Below are positions 42,685 through 54,000 of a DNA stretch of 64,000 nt, one piece after another. The notes beneath the pieces are model-generated. The model saw nothing but the letters and a program-made list of their open reading frames with translations. It had not been told where the DNA came from and did not search any database. Within the stretch, counting starts at the first letter, position 1, and each line of letters begins with the position of its first letter. This stretch comes from Anthracocystis setariae. Its lineage: Eukaryota; Basidiomycota; Ustilaginomycetes; Ustilaginales; Ustilaginaceae. The position numbers and the translations under genes were made by a program. The stretch lies in NCBI GenBank assembly GCA_928724745.1, contig CAKMXJ010000007.1, forward strand, positions 434,001 to 498,000. Direction: 5' to 3'.

Positions 42685-44354
42685 TCGGTTGTCCCACGCC
42701 CGTTTCCCTCAACGTCGTGATCATCGTCGACCCCGTCGTCGTCAGCGAGGGGTGGGAGATCTTCATAACCAAATGCCTCCTCCTCATCTTGGTCTTCGAC
42801 GTCCTCTTGTGCCACGGCATCCTCTTGTGCCACGTAGGCTCGAGGTCCAGGTCGTCGTGGCGCTCCGGTGGCCGTCTCCCGGGCCGGCTGAGGGCAGTCA
42901 CGCACCCAATGACCCTCCTTACCGCATCGCTTGCACGTGGTGGCGCCGAAAGTCGTCGGCGAACGATCGTAGACGACGGGCAGGCGTTGGGCCAGATGGG
43001 GCGGTAACGGCCGAGGGCGCGCTGGGGAGGGCGTGGCTGCAGCCGGCCGTGCATCCACGGCGGACGGTGCCAATACCCGCCCGGCCGCTTTTGCACCGTC
43101 GGCGGTCGGGGCGTGAGTTCTTCCAGCCGCCGAGGGGAAATCGTACCGCAATGAGTTTGAGATCGGCTGAGCGAGGGTCGCTGCACCGCCTTGGTACGTC
43201 TGTTGCGCTAAGACCCGGTTGCGATCCAAATCCTCCACCTCGCGGTAGAACTCCCACAACGTCTTCGGCGACGTACGCTCGAATTGACGCTGGAGAACTG
43301 GAGTCAAGCCCCGCCGGAAAAGGTGGAGTTTGAGGTGCTCGTCACTCATACCAGCTCGTTCCTCAAGGGTCCTGAACGCTTCGACGTACTCGCTTGCAGC
43401 GCCTGGCTTGTCGGTTGCGAGGCGCAGGGCGTAGAGCTTATTGAAGGCATCCAGCTTCTCGTCGTGAACGCCGTAGAGCTGCTTGAGCCGATTGACGAAA
43501 AGGGTCCAGTCACCGAACAATGCGCCCGACTGGGATGGATCGGCACGTAGTTTGGACCGGTACCAAGTGAGAGCCCGACCCTTGAGATGCGGTCCCAGGA
43601 ATTGGATCCTCTTGCGGCCGTCGGACATCTCCTGATACCGGAACCAGGCCTCGACCTGGATGAGCGACATCTCCAAGTCATTCTCTTGCCAGTCGGGGAA
43701 GTCAAGCTTTGGGTCGCTCTTGGCAGTATTGCGCTCGAAGGTTGCTTCCCGTGCCGTCATGGTGGGATGGTCCCAGGCGGGGCGTCGGCCGGTGGAGGTC
43801 GAATACAAGTCCTCCTGACTGTACTCTTCGTTCCAGCGTAGGGCTGACGCCACTGGTCGACGGGCAGGGGTAGAGCTACCCAACGGAGCAGAGCGCCGAG
43901 GGTCATCATGCATGCTGTACGACCTCTCCTCGTGCGCTTCGTGTCCAGGGGCAACGGCGGCGACCTCTGGCTCACCCCCTCGGCGTAGGGCTGGCTTGAT
44001 CAGCTCCCTGAGGTCTGCGATCTCGGCCTTGAGCGCGAGGATCTCCTCCTGTTGCGCCGTGAGGGGTCGCGACGACGCTGGGATAGCTGTCAAAGGCGTG
44101 GACGACGACTTGAAGCCGGTCGCCTGGTCCATGAGTGTGTATAGCTTCTCCTGGAAGCGGAGTCGGTCCTGACTCTCTTTCAGCATGGCCTCCTGACGAC
44201 TAGCTTCGTAAACCATGCGTTGATTGTGGACCTCCTTCATCTGAAGTCGTATGTCCTCAATTAAGCCTTGCAGCAATGGTTCCGGGTTCGCTGCAGGAGG
44301 CGACGAAGCCCGACTGCGAGGAGTACTGCCTCGCGGCGCAGCTGCGTCGGACAT
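42681..44354 (-). CDS. Gypsy Gag with zinc knuckle
   Basis: 557 residues from the ATG at 44354, 38 bp inside the 5' LTR. It has a coiled-coil-rich N-terminus (EILALKAEIADLRELI), a retrotransposon Gag capsid core (FLGPHLKGRALTWY, LYALRLATDK, EYVEAFRTLEER) and one CCHC knuckle (CKRCGKEGHWVRDC) before an acidic tail. It forms the particle shell that packages element RNA. Its TGA overlaps the pol ATG by the bases ATGA. Confidence 0.94.
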   Translation of the reverse strand: MSDAAAPRGSTPRSRASSPPAANPEPLLQGLIEDIRLQMKEVHNQRMVYEASRQEAMLKESQDRLRFQEKLYTLMDQATGFKSSSTPLTAIPASSRPLTAQQEEILALKAEIADLRELIKPALRRGGEPEVAAVAPGHEAHEERSYSMHDDPRRSAPLGSSTPARRPVASALRWNEEYSQEDLYSTSTGRRPAWDHPTMTAREATFERNTAKSDPKLDFPDWQENDLEMSLIQVEAWFRYQEMSDGRKRIQFLGPHLKGRALTWYRSKLRADPSQSGALFGDWTLFVNRLKQLYGVHDEKLDAFNKLYALRLATDKPGAASEYVEAFRTLEERAGMSDEHLKLHLFRRGLTPVLQRQFERTSPKTLWEFYREVEDLDRNRVLAQQTYQGGAATLAQPISNSLRYDFPSAAGRTHAPTADGAKAAGRVLAPSAVDARPAAATPSPARPRPLPPHLAQRLPVVYDRSPTTFGATTCKRCGKEGHWVRDCPQPARETATGAPRRPGPRAYVAQEDAVAQEDVEDQDEEEAFGYEDLPPLADDDGVDDDHDVEGNGRGTTE

Positions 44355-44391
44355 GTCGAGTACGGGGCGCTGCTTGAACGATCCACTCTAA

Positions 44392-45505
44392 TGTCAGCGG
44401 TCGGGCGCCTGGTAAATAGGCCGATCTCGGTTCAAAAGCGGTGCGGTCCTGTTGGGCTGGGCCGCCGAGTTTGTGTTACGTGCCTGGGCAACCGGGTAGT
44501 ACGAGGTGGGTTGCACAGGTACGTCGGCGGCCTGGTGAGGTCTATTAAGCCGCACTCGATTTAGCGGCGGCGGAGTGTGAGACTCTCGACCGCGTTCGAC
44601 CTTTTACCGACTGACCGCTGTCGGCGCTCCGTTCAGAGGCAGCACGGCGTACTCGGTACGACGGCGTAATGGCCTAATGTCTCGTGAGCGCTCTTGACGA
44701 GGCAGAAGGCGTGTTGTTTGGTTAGATGGTCACTGGAAGTGATCACCAAGCTGTTACGGCGACGGCTTAGGCCTGACGTCCCGATGTCAGCTTGTAGGCA
44801 GCGTTTACGCGCTGCGGGGTCGATACACGTACCGACGAGGACTAGCTGTTCTCCGACTTGAACGGAGGCACACGAGGAAGCTGCAATGCTACTGTATTGC
44901 AACTTACTAAACTAGTTACTGGAATGATCGTGAAGACGTCGTTAAGAATAGATACTGAGCTGAAGACTGGTGTTGTAAGAAGTAGAGTGGATGAGGAGCT
45001 CATCCACTACGAGCCAGGTGAAGAGACATTAAGTATGACAGCTCCAAGCCCCTATGGCAAGACCGATCCAGCGCTAGCCTATTGTCTAGCTGCACGGCCC
45101 GCGTGTGCACATGTACTAGCCGTGGTACAAGCAGCTGATCACCTCCAAGCCTCCGAGAGCGTCCGAGATGTTGTCCCTCACCTGCTGATCACCTCGAGAT
45201 GGCGTTTGTCGCGATCCGGCGTCTCTGCGCCGTCGAACTGCCGCAATCCGATCGCTATGGGCGAAAACGGCTGAAAGAGACTCTCTTAGCCGCACTCACT
45301 CCGAGAGCGGCCGAGAAGCGTGTTTTCCACCGCTCCAACTTTGCCCCCCGTGAGTAACGCCACTACTAAATTCGGCGCACTGCTGGTCACGTACCTTCCC
45401 TCACCCGAATGCGAGGGCGGTTGACTGTAGCCCTCTTAACCGCGCTTGAGCCGAGAGCGGCCGAAAAACCAGCTTTCCGCCGCCTCGGCTTCTCTGCCTG
45501 TGACA
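44392..45505 (-). repeat. 5' LTR of the Gypsy element
   Basis: 1,114 bp, beginning TGTCACAGG and ending CGCTGACA in element orientation. It should hold the element promoter. The bases just downstream in element orientation (TTAGAGTGGATCG) are the expected primer-binding position but match no tRNA end I can name. Confidence 0.95.
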
Positions 45506-45510
45506 AGAGG
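45506..45510. repeat. Target-site duplication AGAGG (right)
   Basis: Second copy of the 5-bp duplication; see 35796-35800. Confidence 0.92.
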
Positions 45511-45511
45511 C

Positions 45512-45695
45512 CGGGCCTGAGTCTGCCGCGGAGACGAAGCCTGTGACGAGGCCAAGGAGAAGAGGAGCCGAGCCTGAGTCTGCTGCGGAGACGGTGAGGA
45601 GCCTGAACCAGGGTGTTGCCGAGCCTGAGTCCGCTGCGGGGACAAGGAGAGCCCTGTGCCAGGGCGGCGCCGAGCCTGAGTCTGCTGCGGAGACA
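45512..45695. repeat. Degenerate tandem repeat, about four units of 51-57 bp
   Basis: The core CCTGAGTCTGCTGCGGAGAC recurs at about 45516, 45573, 45624 and 45675. It lies between the YR gag stop and the Gypsy insertion, in the former gag-RT spacer. Translated on the minus strand it would read repeated SAADSGSA units, but gag stops before it. Confidence 0.8.
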
Positions 45696-45747
45696 GAACC
45701 GCCGACTGTGGCGGGGGTACGTGCCAGGGTATAGGACTCACCATGGC

Positions 45748-46905
45748 TTACGAGGCGGGCTTCTTGACGGCCGGCTGAGCGCACTCCTTCACGGCGTGGT
45801 CGGAGCTCTTGCAGCGCAAGCAGACGTGGGCGCGGGAGCACTTCTCGTCGTGGCAGCCGTCGGCGCTGTTGTGGCGGAAACAGACCTGGCCACTGGTGTC
45901 ACCGCGTGAGCGTTTGGCGCCAGACGAGGCAGCCGGCTGGGCGGCTGAGCCCTTGGCCTTGCTCGAGGAGGAGGTTGAGGGAGGAGAGCGACGAGGGGCG
46001 CCGCCGAGTTCTTCCTGCCAGGCGTTGAGGTCCTTCTCGACCCAGTCGCTGGCTTTTGCAAAGCCGAACCGACGACGGCAAACGGCAAGCACGTAGTCAG
46101 CGACAGCGGGCCAGAGGAAGGTAACGTCGAGGTCGACGACGTGCACGAGGAAAGCGCCAAGACTAGCGCTGAGAAGGGGATCGTTTGTGCTTGAGCACCG
46201 GAGGGCGGTATAGACCGTCCAAGCCTGAGCAAAGCTTCGGACGTCGGGGAGGAGGCGAAGGAAGGCTCGAGAGGCCGAGCCTGCAACGGGAGCTTCCGGG
46301 ACACCCACACGGATGCCGTTGACTAGGAGTCCTGGCTCCGAACTGTCGGGCGCTGGGAGCTTGGCCGGGTTGCGGAGTTTTCCCAGGTCCTGAGGAGGCA
46401 GGCGGTCGTCGTAGACCAGCTGGGCAACCTCTCGAGTGACCCAGGGAAAAAGACGTTGAAGCTGCAACTCACCTGAGTCCGAAGCTTGGGGAAGTAGAGG
46501 TGTTGGAACAGAGACAGCGGCTGGGACGGGCGGCGGCGGAGCGCGATCCTGGCCGAGAGCGAGGACCAACCGGTGGATTTCGGAGACCGTCTCCTCGAGT
46601 CGGTTGATAGAGTCGGCTTGTTCGTCGAGGCGAGCGTGGGCCGAGGCGTCAACCAGGTCGATTGGGGCTGGGGTCGGAGTCGCAGGAGGAGGGTCGGCGT
46701 CCCAGATGGAGGGTGGGGGAGCAGCGGGTTGGCTAGGCTGATGAGCTGCCCCAAGGCTGGGAGCTGGGGTGGCGACCGAAAGGAGAGGCGCTGGGCGGGA
46801 CTTACGGCAGGCAGCGCAGCGAACACAGGAGCGGCCACGTAGGCTGATGAAGTGGTTCTGGGGAAAGGAATGTCCGCACGAAGAGCAGGCCTGCTCCGGT
46901 GCCAT
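45748..46905 (-). CDS. Gag-like protein of the YR retroelement
   Basis: 385 residues from the ATG at 46905, just downstream of repeat A1. The N-terminus has two Cys pairs (CSSC, CVRC), probably a small zinc ribbon. A Pro-rich linker and a short coiled coil (RLEETVSEIHRLVLAL) follow, then a helical capsid-like core. Near the C-terminus is a Cys/His cluster at about 337-371 with CCCH-like and CCHC-like parts (CFRHNSADGC, CSRAH, CLRCKSSDHAVKEC). The role, packaging of element RNA, is inferred from position and zinc fingers. Confidence 0.82.
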   Translation of the reverse strand: MAPEQACSSCGHSFPQNHFISLRGRSCVRCAACRKSRPAPLLSVATPAPSLGAAHQPSQPAAPPPSIWDADPPPATPTPAPIDLVDASAHARLDEQADSINRLEETVSEIHRLVLALGQDRAPPPPVPAAVSVPTPLLPQASDSGELQLQRLFPWVTREVAQLVYDDRLPPQDLGKLRNPAKLPAPDSSEPGLLVNGIRVGVPEAPVAGSASRAFLRLLPDVRSFAQAWTVYTALRCSSTNDPLLSASLGAFLVHVVDLDVTFLWPAVADYVLAVCRRRFGFAKASDWVEKDLNAWQEELGGAPRRSPPSTSSSSKAKGSAAQPAASSGAKRSRGDTSGQVCFRHNSADGCHDEKCSRAHVCLRCKSSDHAVKECAQPAVKKPAS

Positions 46906-46943
46906 GGTAGGGCAATGTGATCTGACTTGGCGACAGTGATAAA

Positions 46944-47097
46944 GATAAAATATTCGGCAAGGTCGGCCAACGGCGACGCTTGCCTAAGGAGGAGATGATG
47001 GAGGAGAAGAACGAGGAGCAGAGACTAGCAGAACAGGAAAAGTGGGTGTGAGGACACGTAAGCCTGGTTCAGATGAACACGCCGGTCACGTGCTGCA
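46944..47097 (-). repeat. Split direct repeat A1 (154 bp)
   Basis: Identical to 32688-32841. Outer 5' end of the YR element. A GTACTGTAC palindrome (47098-47106) directly abuts it on the host side. Confidence 0.93.
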
Positions 47098-48038
47098 GTA
47101 CTGTACACGACGTGGGCGTTTGGCTGGTTTTCAGGCCGAAAGGCTCTTTTCTTTTTGGACCGACGCGTTTGGATGAATTTTTTTTTTTTTTTTGGAAGAA
47201 TCAAATTTTTTTTTATGCAGTCGTCCATTGCTCACAACCGAGCCTAGACTGTGCACACTACAGAAACTGACTGACTCCAACTGCTCCGTGCGACGCAGGC
47301 ACACGCGCAAAGTCGTTTTGGAAATGAATCGTCTTCCGATGGGCGTGATTGGGTCAATCGCATTCTAAGCTCAAGGCTCAACGTAAACGACGCAACCAAC
47401 TGTGACTGGCGTTGTGCCGTGAATTTTTTTTTGGTTGACCGCTCGGAGCAAGGATCAAAAAAAAAAAAAAAAAAATTTGGAGCGGTGCTTGCCAACGTTA
47501 GTGCGTAGCATGGCACTCCCACCATCTTTCTTCCTTTCTTCCTCCTTCTTCCTCCTCCTCTCCTCCTTCCTTCCTCTCTAGCGAGCACAAACACTAGCAA
47601 GACAGGAAGGAGGTCGAACGAGGTTCAAGAACTCGATCTGATCTGCCAATCCAAATCACGCCGTCCTTCTGACAACCCAACTTTCGCCTTCTTCTTCCTT
47701 GATTGTGTTCATCGTCCATCAAGAACACCATCGCTTTCTCTTTTCGCGATAGCGTCCTCCTTTTTCTTCGTTCCAGAAGAAAATCCTTGATCTAAGCTTC
47801 GAGTACATTTCCAAGTACGAGGCGCTAGACCAACTTCCCCACAAAAGTAGCCTCACTCTGTCCAGCTACCTCACTGCTGTTCGAGGTTCATTACCTTTGT
47901 TCCAGTCTCTTGTCCCTATCTCGTCTAGTCTTTCTTCTACTCCTTCTTTGCTGCTTCCCTTCGCCTTCGTCGGCAACTGTTTCCTTTTTTCTCATCAAGC
48001 CCAGAAAACCCCACACTTTCCCGTTCTAGATTTTCATC
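47098..48038 (+). promoter_or_regulatory. Intergenic region and promoter of URA2
   Basis: No gene seen. It contains a poly-T tract near 47178-47193, a poly-A tract near 47458-47476, and a C/T-rich tract (TTCCTTCTTCC-type) at about 47521-47580. The last 300 bases before the ATG are pyrimidine-rich, as in other strong genes of this window. Confidence 0.55.
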
Positions 48039-51000
48039 ATGACCACCCCTTCGCTGGGAGCAGGTCAGCTTGCACCTGTCGCCAATGGCCAGGTCGCTCT
48101 TTTCCCCCCTGCCACAAGCCCTCCCCTCGGTCAGCAGGACAGCCCCGAGATGGTTCTCGAACTTGCCGACGGCACCGCTTACCGCGGTATTAGCTTTGGT
48201 GCCCAAGGCAAGTCCATCTCCGGAGAGTGTGTCTTCCAGACTGGTAAGTTTCCCCCCAATCTCGCTTTGGCTTGCCTTGGCACCCACACCGGTAGCCGAT
48301 CGCCTTCTGCCAAGCATATTGGTCCCGCTCAACGCAAAGACACGGCTGATCTGACACGCCTTGTTCATCCTACTTTACTCACAAATCGCCGCCCCAAACA
48401 GGTATGGTCGGCTATGTCGAGTCGATCACCGACCCTTCGTACGAGGGTCAGATCCTCGTCCTCACCTTCCCTCTTGCCGGAAACTACGGTGTTCCCGACC
48501 GTGACGAGGCTGCCAAGACCATTCAGAAGCTCTTGGCTTCTCCCTTCGAGTCCAGCCGCATTCACGTGGCCGGTCTCGTCGTGTCGTACTACAGCCACGA
48601 GTTCAGCCACTACCTCGCCAAGTCCGGTCTTTCCGAATGGCTCAACGAGAGCGGCGTGCCTGCCATCTACGGTATCGACACCCGTGCCTTGACCAAGAAG
48701 ATCCGTAACAAGGGTAGCATGCTCGCTAAGATGCTCGCCACCAAGCCTGCTGCCTCGATCGTCGATGCCGCCGCTGCCGGCGACTGGCGCAGCGCCGTCG
48801 TTGACCTCCCCTTTGCCGACCCTAACGCCGAGAACCTGGTCGCTCGCGTTTCGTGCAACAAGCCTCAGCTCTACACTCCCGAGAACACCGCCTCCGGCGA
48901 GTCGCTCGGCAAGTTCGACGCTCCCCTCCTCCATCCCTCGGGTCGTCCCATCCGCATCCTCGCTCTCGATGTCGGTATGAAGTACAACCAGATCCGATGC
49001 TTTACCTCGCGCGGTGTCGAGCTCAACGTCGTCCCTTGGGACTACGATTTCCTCGCCGAGGCAGAGGCCTTTGATGGTCTGTTCATCTCCAACGGTCCCG
49101 GTGACCCCGTCTCGTGCGGTCCCACCATTGCCCGCATTGCCGAGCTCCTCAAGCTCAAGGGTGCCAACATGATCCCCATCTTTGGTATCTGTCTCGGACA
49201 CCAGCTCCTTGCCCTTGCTGCCGGTGCCAAGACCGAGAAGCTCAAGTTCGGTAACCGTGGTCACAACATCCCCTGTACCGACCAGATCAGCGGTCGCTGC
49301 TACATCACCTCCCAGAACCACGGTTACGCCGTCAACGCCGACACCCTCCCCGCTGGCTGGAAGCCCCTCTTTGCCAACGCCAACGACGACACCAACGAGG
49401 GTATCTACTGCACCGAGGGTCCCTTCTTCTCGGTTCAGTTCCACCCCGAGAGCACTCCGGGTCCCAGAGACACTGAGTTCCTCTTCGATGTCTTTATTCG
49501 CAGCGTCGTTGACTGTGCTGCCGTCAAGGCCGCTCCTGGCGCTACCCCCAACACCGTGCTCCCCCCTGTTGGCTTCACCGGTGGTCTTCTTGCCGACAAC
49601 GCTGCTGCCGTTCCCCGTGTTCACGTCCGCAAGGTTTTGGTTCTCGGTTCCGGTGGTCTCAGTATCGGTCAGGCAGGTGAGTTCGATTACTCGGGCTCGC
49701 AGGCCATCAAGGCGCTCAAGGAAGAGGGAATCTACACTGTCCTCATCAACCCCAACATCGCCACCATCCAGACCTCGACCGGTCTTGCCGACAAGGTTTA
49801 CTTCCTTCCCGTCACCCCCGAATTTGTGCTCAAGGTCATCGAGCATGAGCGTCCTGACGGTATTTACTGTACCTTTGGTGGTCAGACGGCCCTGAACGTC
49901 GGTATCAAGATCAAGGATGAGCTGCCCAAGTGGGGTGTTCGCGTCCTGGGTACCCCCATCGACACCATCATCACCACTGAAGACCGTGACCTCTTCGCCA
50001 AGGCCATGGAGGAGATTGGCGAGAAGTGCGCTCCCTCGGCTGCTGCCAACAACTGGGAAGAGGCCCTCGTTGCTGCTCAGCAGATCGGTTTCCCCGTCAT
50101 TGTCCGTGCCGCTTTCGCCCTCGGTGGTCTCGGCTCGGGTTTCGCCAACAACGTCGACGAGCTTCGTAAGCTCTGCTCGGCTGCCTTCGCCAACTCTCCC
50201 CAGGTCCTCGTCGAGAAGTCGATGAAGGGCTGGAAGGAGGTCGAGTACGAGGTCGTGCGGGATTGCCGCAACAACTGTATCACTGTCTGCAACATGGAGA
50301 ACTTTGACCCTCTCGGTGTCCACACTGGTGACTCGATCGTCATTGCTCCCTCGCAGACCCTCAGCGACGACGACTACAACATGCTCCGTACCACTGCCGT
50401 CAATGTGATTCGTCACCTCGGTGTCGTTGGTGAGTGCAACATCCAGTACGCTCTCAACCCCCACAAGCGCGAATACTGCATCATCGAGGTCAACGCTCGT
50501 CTTTCGCGATCGTCGGCTTTGGCCTCCAAGGCCACCGGATACCCCCTCGCCTTCATCGCTGCCAAGCTTGGTCTCAACATTCCTCTCAACGAGATCCGCA
50601 ACAGCGTGACTCGCGAGACCAGCGCCTGCTTCGAGCCTTCGCTCGATTACGTCGTCACCAAGTTCCCTCGATGGGACTTGCGCAAGTTCGTTCGCGTCAG
50701 CAGCAAGCTCGGATCCTCGATGAAGAGTGTTGGTGAGGTCATGAGCATTGGTCGAACCTTTGAGGAATCCATGCAGAAGGCGATCCGATCGATCGACTAC
50801 CAATACGACGGTTTCAGCCAGAACGAGGTGGTGGCTGACGAGGACATCGATGAGGAGCTCACCAACCCCACCGACAAGCGCATGTTTGCCATCGCCAACG
50901 CCATGGCTAAGGGCTACTCGGTGGACAAGATTCACCAAATGAGCAACATCGACCGCTGGTTCCTCAGCAAGCTCATGCGCATCATGAGCGCCAGCAAAGT

Positions 51001-54000
51001 CTTTGCCACTTACAACGCCTCCAGCTTCCCCTCTGCTATGCTTCGCCAGGCCAAGCAGCTCGGTTTCTCGGATAAGCAGCTGGCCAAGTGCCTCAACTCG
51101 ACCGAGTTGGCTGTGCGCAAGATGCGCCAGGAGCATTCCATCATGCCCTTTGTCAAGCAGATCGACACGGTGGCTGCCGAATTCCCCGCCTACACCAACT
51201 ACCTCTACACCACCTACAACGCCGTCGAGCACGACGTCAACTTTGGTGATAAGGGTATCATGGTGCTTGGTTCCGGTGTATACCGTATCGGTTCGTCCGT
51301 CGAGTTCGATTGGTGCGCTGTGCGCGCCATCCGAACCCTTCGCCAGCGCGGCTTCAAGACGATCATGGTCAACTACAACCCCGAGACCGTCTCGACCGAC
51401 TACGACGAGGCTGACCGCCTCTACTTCGAGAACATCTCGCTCGAGACGGTCATGGACATCTACGACACCGAGCAGTCGTCCGGTGTCATCATCTCGATGG
51501 GCGGTCAGACGCCCAACAACATCGCCTTGCCCCTCCACCGACAGGGTCTCAAGATCCTCGGTACCTCGCCCGAAATGATCGACATGGCCGAAAACCGATA
51601 CAAGTTCTCGCGCATGCTTGACAAGATCGGCGTCGACCAGCCCATGTGGAAAGAGCTCACCTCGTTCGAGGAGGCCCAGTCGGCTTGTGCCCGCTTCGGC
51701 TACCCGGTCCTGGTGCGTCCCTCGTACGTTCTCAGCGGTGCCGCCATGAACGTCGTCTACTCGCCCGAGGACCTCAACAGCTACTTGTCGCAGGCCGCTG
51801 CTATCAACCGCGAGCACCCTGTCGTTATCACCAAGTATCTCGAGGGCGCCAAGGAGATTGAGATGGATGCTGTCGCCAAGGATGGTAAGATGATGATGCA
51901 CTACGTCTCGGAGCACGTCGAGAACGCCGGTGTCCACTCGGGTGACGCCACTCTCATCCTGCCTCCTCAGGATCTTGACCCTGAGACTGTTCGCCGCATC
52001 GAGGTGGCCACGGCAAAGATCGCCGCTTCGCTCCACGTCACTGGTCCCTTCAACATCCAGTTCATCGCCAAGAACAACGACATCAAGGTCATCGAGTGCA
52101 ACGTCCGTGCTGCTCGTTCGTTCCCCTTCGTCAGCAAGGTCACCGGTATCGACGCCATCCAGATGGCTACTGATGTCATGCTCGATCTCCCCGTCGAGGC
52201 TTACCCCAAGGTCGACTTGCCCCGCGACTATGTCGGTGTCAAGGTGCCCCAGTTCTCTTTCAGCCGTCTCGCCGGTGCCGATCCCATTCTCGGTGTCGAG
52301 ATGGCCTCGACTGGTGAGGTCGCCTGTTTCGGTCGCAACAAGTACGAGGCTTACCTCAAAGCCATGATCGCCTCTGGTATTCGTCTTCCCACCAAGAACG
52401 TTCTGCTTTCGATCGGTTCCTACAGCGAGAAGCAGGAGCTGCTCCCCTCGGTGCGCACCCTTCACCAGCTCGGCTTCACCCTGTACGGTTCGTCTGGTTC
52501 GGCCGACTTCTACTCCGAGCAGGGCATCCCCGTCATCCATCTCGAGGCTCTTCCCGAGGATGACGAGTCCAAGTTCGAGGACACTGCCAAGGCTTCTTAC
52601 TCGCTGCTGACTCACTTGACGCAGGGTCTTTCGTCGCTGTTCATCTCGCTGCCAAGCAAGAACAAGTACCGCCGACCTGTGTCTTTCACCTCGATGGGTT
52701 ACCGTGCTCGTCGTCTGGCGATCGATCGATCCATTCCTTTGATCACCAACGTCAAGAACGCCAAGCTCTTTGTTGAGGCTCTTGCCCGTCACCGCAAGGC
52801 CGGCTCCAGCTTCGACATCTCGCCTGTCGATTTCAAGACCAGCCACACCGCCTTCACCCTTCCTGGTCTCGTCAACGTCAACGCCTTCGTGCCCAGCCTT
52901 GCAGATGGAAAGGTCAGCGCTGACGAGCTTGCTGCCATCACCCGCGCGTCTATCGCCGGTGGTTTCACCACCATTCAAGTGATGCCCGCCGGTGTTTCCA
53001 GCAGTGTTGTCGACTCTGCCTCGCTCGCCACGGCCGAAGCCAAGATCCAGTCTGGTGCTCACTGCGACGTCTCGCTTGGTGTCTCTGCCACTGCTGACAA
53101 CCATGAGGCGGTCGACGAGCTTGCTGACAGCGCCCGCTCGCTGCTCATCTCGTTCAACGGTCTTGGCTCCAACGTCAGCAAGGCTGCCACCATTGCCTCG
53201 CACTTTGCCTCGTGGCCTGCGGACCGCCCCATTGTGACGGACGCTCGCAACACCGACCTCGCCTCGGTGCTCTTGCTTGCCAGCCTCAACAACCGCTCGA
53301 TCCACGTCACCAACGTGCTCTCGCGCGACGACATCCAGCTCATCGCTCTCAGCAAGGCCAAGGGTCTCCAGGTTACGTGCGACGTTGCCGTGTACGCCCT
53401 CTTCTTCACCACCGAGATGTACCCCCAGGCCACCTGCCTGCCCTCGTCGGACGACCAGAAGGCACTGTGGGAGAACCTCGAAGACATCGACATGTTCTCG
53501 ATCGGCAGCACTCCTTACCAGCTTGCCAAGGAGATCGGCGAGGTAGCTGCTCCTCAGTCCGGTATTGAGGAGACCCTGTTGCTTCTTCTCGACGCTGTCA
53601 ACGAGAACCGACTGACCCTGGACGACATCGTTCTCAGGTTGTACACCAAGCCTCAGGAGATCTTTGGAGTCCAGGCTCAGCCCAACACCCGCGTCGAGAT
53701 CGAGATTGACCGACCCACTGCCTTTGTTCGCCGCAACTACTGGTCGCCGCTTGAGTCGCGTGCCACGGTCGGCTCGATCAACCGTGTCACGCTCAAGGGT
53801 AAGACCGTCTTCGTGGACGGTGAGGTCCTCTCGGACGCTTCGCTCGGCAGCAACGTCAGCAACGTGGCTATCGTCGCCAAGCAGGCCAAGGCAGCTGGTC
53901 GCCGCGTTTCGTTCTCGGCCGCCACTGCTGGTGTCGCCTCGTCGGGTGCTATCTCGGCGCAGGAGACTCCCATGTCGCCGCCAACCCTGTCGCTGGGCAT

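Larger units (their letters stand above)
35801..45505 (-). mobile_element. Complete Ty3/Gypsy chromovirus LTR retrotransposon
   Basis: 9,705 bp with two 1,114-bp LTRs that begin TG and end CA in element orientation, an AGAGG target duplication, gag, and pol in the order protease-RT-RNase H-integrase-chromodomain. This domain order defines chromoviruses. It sits between the gag and RT genes of the YR element, so it inserted later. By eye the LTRs differ at only two places (near 35863 and 36230 in the left copy), which indicates a recent insertion. Between pol and the 3' LTR it carries an antisense spliced gene (37061-38695) that standard chromoviruses lack. Confidence 0.95.
32509..47097 (-). 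mobile_element. Ngaro/DIRS-like tyrosine-recombinase retroelement, interrupted by a Gypsy element
   Basis: Read on the minus strand: A1 (47097-46944), gag (46905-45748), RT-RNase H (35641 onward), tyrosine recombinase (33983-33012), B1 (32946-32841), A2 (32841-32688), a 73-bp spacer, and B2 (32614-32509). The order A1-genes-B1-A2-B2 is the split-direct-repeat plan of Ngaro-type YR elements, which lack LTRs and integrase and insert by a tyrosine recombinase. Copies A1/A2 (154 bp) and B1/B2 (106 bp) are identical by eye. Without the inserted Gypsy element and its duplicated 5 bp, the element is about 4.9 kb. RT, RNase H and recombinase catalytic residues are all present, so it was recently active. 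Confidence 0.9.
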
